DNA from: QHCF01 sp003244275
GTDB lineage: Bacteria; Actinomycetota; Acidimicrobiia; Acidimicrobiales; QHCF01
DNA length: 21,030 nt
Reading direction: 5' to 3'
Assembly: GCA_036806345.1 (NCBI GenBank)
Contig: DAIROT010000040.1
Span: 1-21,030 of the forward strand
Below, piece after piece: positions 7,065-13,787 of this stretch; position 1 is the stretch's first letter; each line of letters starts with the position of its first letter. The position numbers and the translations under genes are program-made. Below the pieces are notes generated by a model that was not told the origin of the DNA, did no database searches, and saw only the letters and a list, made by a program, of their open reading frames with translations.

Positions 7065-7403
7065 TCAGAGAGCGTCCGTGCCCCGCTCGCCGGTGCGGAT
7101 GCGCACCACTGTCTCGACCGGCGTCACCCAGACCTTGCCGTCTCCGATCTTGCCGGTGCGGGCTGAGGCGGCGATCACCTCCACCAGGGCAGGGGCGTCC
7201 TCGTCGTCCGCCACCAATTCGATGCGGACCTTGGGTACCAGGTCGATGGTGTACTCGGCCCCCCGGTAGACCTCGGTATGGCCGCGCTGGTGGCCGAAAC
7301 CCTGGACCTCGGAGACCGTGAGGCCGCTGGCCCCGGCTGCCTTGAGCGCTTCCTTGACCTCCTCCAGCTTGAACGGCTTGACCACCGCGGTGATCAGCCT
7401 CAC
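7065..7403 (-). CDS. glnK: PII nitrogen signal protein GlnK/GlnB
   Basis: PII proteins are trimers that sense ATP/ADP and 2-oxoglutarate and control ammonium uptake and assimilation. The 112-residue product is full length. It starts MRLITAVVKPFKLEEVKEAL and has Q39, a T-loop with Y46 and Y51 (VYRGAEYTIDLVPK), K58 in VPK, and the B-loop TGKIGDGKVWV. In actinomycetes Tyr51 is adenylylated by GlnD; no glnD lies in this window. The GTG start at 7403 overlaps the amtB stop as GTGA, so its translation is probably coupled to amtB. It is expected to plug the AmtB pore from the cytoplasmic side when nitrogen is plentiful. Confidence 0.97.
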   Translation of the reverse strand: MRLITAVVKPFKLEEVKEALKAAGASGLTVSEVQGFGHQRGHTEVYRGAEYTIDLVPKVRIELVADDEDAPALVEVIAASARTGKIGDGKVWVTPVETVVRIRTGERGTDAL

Positions 7404-8647
7404 TGGCCCAGTCGTCCCAGGGCGCCGCCCGAGTAGGCAGTCTCGGCATGCTGGGTGGTGTCCAGTCCCTCGACCTCCTGGTCGGGAGGCACCCGCAGGC
7501 CCATCACGGCATCCACTCCCTTGGCCACTGCCCAGGTGGCGACGAAAGCATAGCCGATGGTGGCGGCCACGGCCATGGCCTGGAGGCCCAGCAGGTGCAG
7601 GCCTCCACCCGAGAGCAGCCCGTTGGAGCCGGCCGCGTCGATCCCCTTGGCCGCGAACACCCCGAGCAGGAGCGTCCCCACTACTCCGCCCACCCCGTGC
7701 ACGGCCACCACGTCGAGCGAGTCGTCATAGCGAAGGCGATACTTGGCGCCCACCGCCAACAGGCACACCACGCCGGCGGCGAAGCCAATGGCCAGGGCCG
7801 GCAGGGCACCGACGAATCCGGCGCAGGGGGTGATGGCCACCATCCCGGTGACCGCCCCCGAGGCCGCGCCCAAGGTGGTGGCCCGGCCTCCCTTCACTCG
7901 CTCGGCCACGATCCAGCCCAGTAGTCCGGTAGCCGCCGCCAATTGGGTGTTGACCAGGGCCTGGCTGGCCACCGCGTTGGCCCCCAGGGCCGACCCAGCG
8001 TTGAAGCCGAACCAGCCAAACCACAAGATCCCGGCGCCCAGAAGGGTGAAGGGCAGGGAGTGTGGGGTCATGGCATCGGACGGCCAGCCCCGTCGTCGGC
8101 CCACCACCATCACCGCGGCCAGGGAGGAGAAACCCGAATTGATCTCCACTACGGTCCCCCCGGCGAAGTCCAGCACGCCCCGGTGGGCCAGCCAGCCCGA
8201 GGGGCTGAATGCCCAGTGGGCGATGGGCGCATAGACCACCAGGAGCCAGATGCCAATGAACACGGCGAAGGCCGAGAACTTGAGTCGGTCGGCAGTAGCC
8301 CCGCTGATAAGCGCCGGAGTGATGATGGCGAACATCATCTGGAACGCCATGAACGCCAGCGGCGGGATGCTGAGGTGGTATCCGGGGACCCCCTGGCTCA
8401 GGTGGCGCAACCCGACCAGCCCGAGATCGCCGATCAGGCCGCCCCACGCGTCGTGGCCAAAGGCCAGGCTGAAGCCGATCACCACCCACAGGACGCTCAC
8501 CACCCCCATGGTGGAGAAGCACTGCATGATGATGGCCAGCACGTTCTTGGTGCGGACCATACCCCCGTAGAACAGGGCCAACCCGGGGGTCATGAAAAGC
8601 ACCAGGGCGGCGCACACCAGGACCCAGGCGGTGTCGCCCGCACTCAC
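7400..8647 (-). CDS. amtB: Ammonium transporter AmtB with Glu at the first pore histidine
   Basis: Amt proteins are trimeric inner-membrane channels that move ammonium into the cell. The 415-residue product has about 11 hydrophobic helices and typical motifs: GDTAWVL and TPGLALFYGGMVR at the start, MMFAIITPALISGA (Phe gate), LDFAGGTVV (D160), GWFGFNAGS and VHGVGGVVG (H317). The first of the twin pore histidines is replaced: the motif reads GGTVVEINSG, with GAG (E168) at 8144-8146 instead of His, while the second His is kept. Fungal Mep1/Mep3 transporters have Glu at this site. The GTG at 8647 overlaps the hydrolase stop as GTGA, and the gene's own stop overlaps the glnK start the same way. 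Function as a transporter is very likely; its pH behaviour or selectivity may differ. Confidence 0.96.
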   Translation of the reverse strand: MSAGDTAWVLVCAALVLFMTPGLALFYGGMVRTKNVLAIIMQCFSTMGVVSVLWVVIGFSLAFGHDAWGGLIGDLGLVGLRHLSQGVPGYHLSIPPLAFMAFQMMFAIITPALISGATADRLKFSAFAVFIGIWLLVVYAPIAHWAFSPSGWLAHRGVLDFAGGTVVEINSGFSSLAAVMVVGRRRGWPSDAMTPHSLPFTLLGAGILWFGWFGFNAGSALGANAVASQALVNTQLAAATGLLGWIVAERVKGGRATTLGAASGAVTGMVAITPCAGFVGALPALAIGFAAGVVCLLAVGAKYRLRYDDSLDVVAVHGVGGVVGTLLLGVFAAKGIDAAGSNGLLSGGGLHLLGLQAMAVAATIGYAFVATWAVAKGVDAVMGLRVPPDQEVEGLDTTQHAETAYSGGALGRLGQ

Positions 8648-9399
8648 TGGTTGGTCGCCCCGGCCTGGGTGCCGAGGGCGATGAGGCCCAGCCGGTCCAA
8701 CTGGCTGACGAACAGAGCCGGGTGGCGGTACATCCAGTCGTGGTTAATGGGACCGCGAAAGCTGCGCGCCACCGTGAACGAGGCTCCCAGCTCCTCGGCG
8801 AAGTCCTGACCGTCCCGGCGGGACAACAGGGTGTCCCGACCCGCCCACAGCACATGGCAGGGTAAGCCAGCCGCGGCTATGGCGGCCACCTCAGAGCCTC
8901 GATCGCTGGTGAAACCCCACCACGCGGCCCGGGCCATCTCGGCCGGGTGGGTCACGATCGTCCTGGTGAAGTCTACGATGGCCCGCGGGGTCGCCAGTCG
9001 CAAGAGGTGAATCGGGTGCACTGCCTCCTCGGCGAGGGTCCATTCGCGGGAGAGGCCGAGGGTGTCGGCAAAGACCAGCTCGACCACCCGGTCAGGGTGC
9101 TGGGCGGCCAGACCCAGCTCCAGGCCACCCCCAAACGAGTGACCGATGAGGGTCACCCCCTCGACTCCGAGATCGTCCAGGGTGGCCACCAGGGCGTCAA
9201 CCGTGTGCTGGTAGCTCCAGCGGCGGCCCAGCGAGAACAGCGCAGGCACCACCACCTTCGCCCGAGACGCCAGCAGCTCAGCGGTGCGGCGGTATGTCTG
9301 GGGCGCCAGACCGAAGCCGTGGAGGATCAAGATGGGAGGACCTTCTCCCAGCACCATCGCCCGCAGGGGCCCAGCGGGGCGCAGAAGCGGGTATCTCAC
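8644..9399 (-). CDS. Alpha/beta-hydrolase fold protein
   Basis: The 251-residue product is a standard-length alpha/beta hydrolase. The catalytic set is visible: oxyanion-hole HGFG (27-30), nucleophile Ser88 in LIGHSFGGG, acid Asp189 in VLWAGRDTLL and base His220 in GPINHDW. There is no signal peptide or lipobox, so it should be cytoplasmic. The substrate cannot be told from sequence; esterase, amidase or haloalkane-type activities share this fold. It lies inside a valS-amtB-glnK operon with 4-base overlaps on both sides (GTG at 9399 over the valS stop, its own stop over the amtB GTG). Its level is therefore probably tied to its neighbours. A start at the internal Met15 is possible but would lose the upstream coupling. 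Confidence 0.9.
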   Translation of the reverse strand: MRYPLLRPAGPLRAMVLGEGPPILILHGFGLAPQTYRRTAELLASRAKVVVPALFSLGRRWSYQHTVDALVATLDDLGVEGVTLIGHSFGGGLELGLAAQHPDRVVELVFADTLGLSREWTLAEEAVHPIHLLRLATPRAIVDFTRTIVTHPAEMARAAWWGFTSDRGSEVAAIAAAGLPCHVLWAGRDTLLSRRDGQDFAEELGASFTVARSFRGPINHDWMYRHPALFVSQLDRLGLIALGTQAGATNQ

Positions 9400-11957
9400 T
9401 CCGGGGCCAGATCGACGTCGACGGTCAGTGCCCCGCCGACCACGGTGGTCATCTTGTCGATCTTTCCTGCCTCTCGCAGGTCAGCCTCGGCCAGAGCCAC
9501 GGCGGCCAGACGGTCGGCAGTGACGGTGACGGTGACGCTGGCCACCGGCCATCGCGGCGATCGGCTGGCCCCGGACTTGGCCCGACGGATGTGACCCAGC
9601 ACCTCGGTCGCCACCGACAGCACTGTGGGGTCGGCTCCCGCCCCGGCGACCGATGTCAGCTCGGCCACGTCCGGCCAGGCCGATCGGTGGATCGAGCCCT
9701 GCTGCCACCACGACCAGACCTCCTCGGTGACGAAGACCAGGAACGGGGCGAACAGGCGCAACAGCACCGACAGAGCGAGCGAGAGGGCGGCTCGAGCACT
9801 GGCCGCACCCTGGTCATCCTCAGTGCCGCCGTAGGCCCGGCCTTTCACCAGCTCCAGATAGTCGTCGCAGAACGCCCAGAAGAAGCTCTCGGTCCTCTCC
9901 AGGGCCCGGGCGTAGTCGTAGCCCTCGAAGGCGGCGGTAACATCCGTCACCACCACGGCCAGCCCGGCCAGCATGGCCCGGTCGAGCGGATCCAGGGACT
10001 CAGGAGATGGCCCTGCCTGGTCTGGCAACGACAGCACGAAGCGGGAGGCATTCATCACCTTGATGGCCAGTCGCCGGCCCACCTTCATCTGGCTCTCGTC
10101 CACCGCGGTGTCGGTCCCGGGCCGACCGCTGGCGGCCCAGTAGCGCACCGCGTCGGTGCCGTGCTGGCGTAGCAGGCCGAGGGGGGTGAGGGCGTTGCCC
10201 TTGGACTTGCTCATCTTCTTGCGGTCGGGATCGAGGACCCAGCCCGAGATGGCCGCGTCCGACCAGGGCAACGCCGTGTTCTCCATCTCAGCGCGAGCGA
10301 CCGTGGTGAACAGCCAGGTTCGGATGATGTCCTGAGCCTGGGGGCGAAGATCCATGGGAAAGACCCTGTCGAACAGGTCGGGATCGTCTTCCCAGCCCCC
10401 CGCTATCTGGGGAGTCAGCGACGATGTGGCCCAGGTGTCCATGACATCGGCGTCGCCCACGAAGCCCCCGGGCTGGTCGCGCTGGTCCTCCTGGTAGCCG
10501 GCCGGTGCGTCGGTGGATGGGTCAATCGGCAGGTCGGACTCATCGGCCAGCAGGGGATATCCGGCGTCGACCTGGCCGTCGGCGTCGATTGGGTACCACA
10601 CCGGGAAGGGCACGCCAAACCATCGTTGGCGGCTGATGTTCCAGTCCCCAGCCAGGCCCTGGACCCACGCCTCGTAGCGGGCCTGCATACCTGGCGGATG
10701 CCAGCGCAGCTCCCTGCCCCGGGCCAGGAGCTCGTCTCGCTGGGCGGTGACCCGGATGAACCACTGGCGGCTGGAGACGATCTCCAGCGGGTGCTCGCCC
10801 TTTTCGTAGAACTTGACGGCATGGGTCACCGCCCTGGGCGCGCCGATCAGGGCTCCCGCCTGGGCCAACTGGCCGACCAGGTGGCGCCGGGCAGCCTCGA
10901 TGCGCATGCCGACCAACTCGTCGTAGGTCGCCTGGGCCCGAGCCGGGTGGGCGCACTCCCACCCTGGATTACCCCAGGTCACCGGGCCCAATCGCCCGTC
11001 CCGCCCCACCACTGCTCGCACCGGCAGGTCCAGCTCCCGCCACCAGGCCACGTCCGTCACGTCACCGAAGGTACACACCATGGCAATGCCCGAACCCTTT
11101 TCGGGATCGACCAGCTGGTGAGCCAGGATCGGCACTCGAACGCCGAACAGAGGCGTGAGCGCATCGGTCGAAAGCATGGACTGGTAACGACCGTCGTCGG
11201 GATGGGCGACCAAGGCCACGCAGGCGGGAAGCAGCTCGGGTCGGGTGGTCTCGATCTCCACGCTGGCGCCATCCCCCTCGGCCATCGCAAAGCGCAGCCG
11301 GTGATAGGCACCCGGGCGCTGGCGCTCCTCCAGCTCGGCCTGAGCCACTGCAGTCGCGAAATCGACGTCCCACAGGGTGGGCGCCTCGGCCCGGTACGCC
11401 TGGCCGCGCCCCAGCTCACGGAGGAATGCCCGTTGGGCGGCCCGCCTGGCCCTCGCCCCAATGGTCGTGTAGGTGAGGCTCCAGTCCACCGACAGGCCGA
11501 GTTGGCGCCACAGCTCCTCGAACACCACCTCGTCCTCGGCCGAGAGCTGACGGCACAGCTCCACGAACGTTGGGCGAGAGACGGGGACTGGATGGCGTCC
11601 GGGCGCCTCAGGTGGGACGAAGCCGGCTTGGTGCACGGCGGTTGGATCGCAGCGCACGCCGGAGTGGATCTGCACCCGCCGCTCGGTGGGAAGCCCATTG
11701 TCGTCCCAGCCCATGGGGTAGAAGACCTCGGCACCGCGCATCCTGCGGTAGCGGGCCACCGTGTCGGTGTGGGTGTAGGAGAAGACGTGGCCGATGTGCA
11801 GGGACCCACTGACGGTGGGCGGTGGCGTATCGATGGAGAAGATCTCTGCTCGTGACCGGCTGCGGTCGAATCGGTAGATGCCGTCGGCCTCCCAACGGGC
11901 CGCCCATCTCTCCTCGATACCTTCCAGGGACGGCTTGTCCGGGATGCGCAAGCTCAT
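9396..11957 (-). CDS. valS: Valyl-tRNA synthetase, type 2
   Basis: ValS charges tRNA-Val with valine and edits mischarged threonine. The 853-residue product has the class I HIGH motif (residues 54-57, SGSLHIGHVFSYTHTD) and the GWDDNGLPTERRVQ stretch typical of type 2 (actinobacterial/archaeal-like) enzymes. The editing domain carries the TTRPE motif, and KMSKS lies at 581-585. An anticodon-binding region with FFWAFCDDYLELVK and FAPFLVFVTEEVW follows. The C-terminus is short, ending soon after AGKIDKMTTVVGG. The ATG at 11957 gives a normal N-terminus and sits 8 bases after a TACGGT hexamer, so the message may be leaderless. It is the first gene of an operon continuing into the hydrolase, amtB and glnK, and is divergent from cysS. 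Confidence 0.96.
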   Translation of the reverse strand: MSLRIPDKPSLEGIEERWAARWEADGIYRFDRSRSRAEIFSIDTPPPTVSGSLHIGHVFSYTHTDTVARYRRMRGAEVFYPMGWDDNGLPTERRVQIHSGVRCDPTAVHQAGFVPPEAPGRHPVPVSRPTFVELCRQLSAEDEVVFEELWRQLGLSVDWSLTYTTIGARARRAAQRAFLRELGRGQAYRAEAPTLWDVDFATAVAQAELEERQRPGAYHRLRFAMAEGDGASVEIETTRPELLPACVALVAHPDDGRYQSMLSTDALTPLFGVRVPILAHQLVDPEKGSGIAMVCTFGDVTDVAWWRELDLPVRAVVGRDGRLGPVTWGNPGWECAHPARAQATYDELVGMRIEAARRHLVGQLAQAGALIGAPRAVTHAVKFYEKGEHPLEIVSSRQWFIRVTAQRDELLARGRELRWHPPGMQARYEAWVQGLAGDWNISRQRWFGVPFPVWYPIDADGQVDAGYPLLADESDLPIDPSTDAPAGYQEDQRDQPGGFVGDADVMDTWATSSLTPQIAGGWEDDPDLFDRVFPMDLRPQAQDIIRTWLFTTVARAEMENTALPWSDAAISGWVLDPDRKKMSKSKGNALTPLGLLRQHGTDAVRYWAASGRPGTDTAVDESQMKVGRRLAIKVMNASRFVLSLPDQAGPSPESLDPLDRAMLAGLAVVVTDVTAAFEGYDYARALERTESFFWAFCDDYLELVKGRAYGGTEDDQGAASARAALSLALSVLLRLFAPFLVFVTEEVWSWWQQGSIHRSAWPDVAELTSVAGAGADPTVLSVATEVLGHIRRAKSGASRSPRWPVASVTVTVTADRLAAVALAEADLREAGKIDKMTTVVGGALTVDVDLAPE

Positions 11958-11976
11958 GTGGGGTTACCGTAGCTGG
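11958..11976. promoter_or_regulatory. Back-to-back -10 elements of cysS and valS, bidirectional promoter
   Basis: About 19 bp separate the two divergent start codons. The core TTACCGTA carries TACCGT on the plus strand (11965-11970) and TACGGT on the minus strand (11971-11966). Both fit the TANNNT pattern of actinobacterial -10 boxes. The cysS GTG lies 6 bases after its hexamer and the valS ATG lies 8 bases after its own, so both transcripts could start at or near the first codon. No Shine-Dalgarno sequence is seen for either gene. This reading is from sequence only. Confidence 0.5.
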
Positions 11977-13389
11977 GTGCTGAGGCTGCATGATACTGCG
12001 CTGGGTCGGGTCACCGAGGTGATTCCCCGGGACCCCGGCCGGCTGTCGATCTATGTGTGTGGCCCGACCGTGTATGACGTTCCCCACCTGGGCCATGGCC
12101 GGGCCGTACTGGTCTATGACGTGCTCCGTCGCTACCTGGAATGGTCAGGAGTCCAGGTGCGCCACGTCTCCAACGTCACCGACATCGACGACAAGATCAT
12201 CTCCAAGGCGGCCGAGGAGGGTCGGTCGACCCAGGAGGTGGCGGCCCAGTACGAGGCAGTGTGGTGGGAGGCCACCGATGCTCTGGGAGTGTCGCGGCCC
12301 ACCGAGTCACCTCGAGCCACCGAGTACCTGGAGACCATGGTAACCCTGATCTCCCAGCTGGTGGAGCGAGGCGCGGCCTACCAGACAGGTGACGGTGTGT
12401 ACCTGGCCGTCGAGGCGGTCGAGGGCTATGGCCTGCTGGCCGGACAGCCCCTGTCCGAGCTGCGAGCGGGCGAACGGGTGGAGGTGGGGGGGGAGAAGCG
12501 CTCTGCTGGAGACTTCGCCCTCTGGAAGTCAGCCAAGCAGGGTGAGCCGTCCTGGGCGTCGCCCTGGGGCCTGGGCCGGCCGGGTTGGCACACCGAGTGT
12601 GTGGCCATGTCCCTTGACCTGCTGGGAGAGGATTTCGACCTCCACGCCGGGGGACTGGACCTCAAGTTCCCCCACCACGAGAACGAGCGAGCCCAGGCGG
12701 TGGTCCTGGGCCGGCCCTTCGCCCGCCACTGGATGCATCATGCCTTTGTCGAGATGGCCGGTCAGAAGATGTCCAAGTCACTCGGCAACTTCACGTCGCT
12801 CACCGACCTGCTGGCTCGCCACGACGGCCGGGCCTACCGCCTGCTCACCCTGCAGTCCCACTATCGCTCCCCGATGGAGGTGACGCCTCGGACCATGGCC
12901 CAGGCGGAGGAGGCGCTGGCCCGCCTGGACAGCCTGGCCAGGCGCTTCGAACTGGGCCCGGGTAACCGGGCGCCGGCAACGGTGGGCCCAGGTGGGGGTG
13001 GGGTTGGGGTCCCCGACCCAGATTGCGCTCAATCTCGATCCGCATTCTGCTCAGCCATGGACTGTGACCTGGACACTCCGGCTGCCCTGCGGGTGGTCTT
13101 CGACCTGAGCAGGAGGGCGAATGGAGCGGCTGACGCCGGGGACCAGGAGACGGGTCGTCGACTGGCCCTCGTGGCCGTGCAACTGGCCGGTGCCCTGGGT
13201 CTGGAGCTCGGCCAGTCGGGGGCGGACATCGACCCGGGCAGCGCCGACCTGATGAGCCGCCGGGACGAGGCCCGCCGCCAAGGGGACTACGGACTCGCTG
13301 ATGCTCTGCGAGCCGAGCTGGCCGACCGGGGATGGCTGGTGGAGGACGGTCCTGACGGGACTCGGCTGGCCCGTCGAAAGCAGCCGTGA
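11977..13389 (+). CDS. cysS: Cysteinyl-tRNA synthetase
   Basis: CysS charges tRNA-Cys. The 470-residue product starts VLRLHDTALG, matching the family start, and has the zinc ligands C28 (in YVCGPTVYD), C208 (GWHTECVAMS), H233/H234 and E237 (FPHHENE). The class I signatures are PHLGHGR (HIGH-like) and KMSKS (264-268). The C-terminal tRNA-binding domain, ending in LADALRAELADRGWLVEDGP and GTR, separates it from the homologous mycothiol ligase MshC, which lacks that end. A Gly/Pro-rich linker (about residues 329-349) precedes the C-terminal domain. The GTG at 11977 fits both homology and a leaderless start. The ATG at 11956 is an alternative that would overlap the valS start codon. The cold-shock gene follows after 165 bp. 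Confidence 0.95.
   Translation: MLRLHDTALGRVTEVIPRDPGRLSIYVCGPTVYDVPHLGHGRAVLVYDVLRRYLEWSGVQVRHVSNVTDIDDKIISKAAEEGRSTQEVAAQYEAVWWEATDALGVSRPTESPRATEYLETMVTLISQLVERGAAYQTGDGVYLAVEAVEGYGLLAGQPLSELRAGERVEVGGEKRSAGDFALWKSAKQGEPSWASPWGLGRPGWHTECVAMSLDLLGEDFDLHAGGLDLKFPHHENERAQAVVLGRPFARHWMHHAFVEMAGQKMSKSLGNFTSLTDLLARHDGRAYRLLTLQSHYRSPMEVTPRTMAQAEEALARLDSLARRFELGPGNRAPATVGPGGGGVGVPDPDCAQSRSAFCSAMDCDLDTPAALRVVFDLSRRANGAADAGDQETGRRLALVAVQLAGALGLELGQSGADIDPGSADLMSRRDEARRQGDYGLADALRAELADRGWLVEDGPDGTRLARRKQP
12984..13009 (+). other. G-quadruplex-capable run in the cysS linker
   Basis: Four runs of at least three G with loops of 7, 1 and 2 bases lie on the coding strand, in the part that encodes the Gly-rich linker (GPGGGGVGV) between the catalytic and C-terminal domains. 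It could fold in the mRNA, or it may simply reflect Gly codons in GC-rich DNA. Confidence 0.4.
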
Positions 13390-13554
13390 AGATGCGGACT
13401 TGCCAGCCTCCCCAGGATCTCCGGCCGGGATTTCCGGTCCAGGTTTTGCTGCGGCACAGCCCGGGCGGCTTTGCTAGCGTTTCGGCCCGAGAGAGCGCGC
13501 CAGCGCTCGCTTACTGTCAGTCAGTTGGTTTGAGATGAGAAGGGGATTGCCGCC
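13390..13554 (+). promoter_or_regulatory. Promoter and leader of the cold-shock gene
   Basis: The stretch between cysS and the cold-shock gene holds no further gene. A TAGCGT at 13475-13480 is a possible -10 box, though no -35 fits it well. A perfect 6-bp stem with a 4-base loop (GAGCGC/GCGCTC) lies at 13493-13508 and would fall in the transcript leader. Cold-shock messages often have structured leaders that affect translation by temperature. A clear ribosome site, AGGGGA at 13541-13546, ends 8 bases before the GTG. Confidence 0.45.
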
Positions 13555-13755
13555 GTGGCGATTGGCACAGTCAAGTGGTTCAATGCGGAGAAGGGCTACG
13601 GCTTCATCTCCCAGGCCGAAGGGGCGGACGTGTTCGTCCACTTCTCGGCTATCCAGATGAACGGCTACCGCAGCCTGGAAGAGGGCCAGCAGGTGGAATT
13701 TGAGGTCCAAGAGGGACCCAAGGGCCTTCAGGCGGCCAGCGTCCGCCCTGCCTGA
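13555..13755 (+). CDS. Cold-shock protein, CspA family
   Basis: The 66-residue product is a single cold-shock domain that binds single-stranded RNA and DNA and acts as an RNA chaperone in the cytoplasm. It begins MAIGTVKWFNAEKGYGFI with RNP1 at residues 13-18 (KGYGFI) and RNP2 at 26-30 (VFVHF). It also has the usual FSAIQMNGYRSLEEGQQVEF stretch. The length is standard. The GTG at 13555 is fixed by the ribosome site AGGGGA 8 bases upstream and by the family start. It is monocistronic and converges on the sigma fusion gene 32 bp away. Confidence 0.97.
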   Translation: MAIGTVKWFNAEKGYGFISQAEGADVFVHFSAIQMNGYRSLEEGQQVEFEVQEGPKGLQAASVRPA

Positions 13756-13787
13756 CCACTCGATCGGCCTGAGTCGAGCAGCCTCAA

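Noticed and set aside
10626..11855. 409-residue open frame on the plus strand opposite valS.
   Set aside because: It lies wholly antisense to conserved valS domains and shows no recognisable motif; it is a by-product of GC-rich codons.
11977..13389. Mycothiol ligase MshC, a CysS homologue in actinobacteria.
   Set aside because: The product has the full C-terminal tRNA-binding domain with the ADALRAEL and DGPDGTR end, and the typical CysS length.
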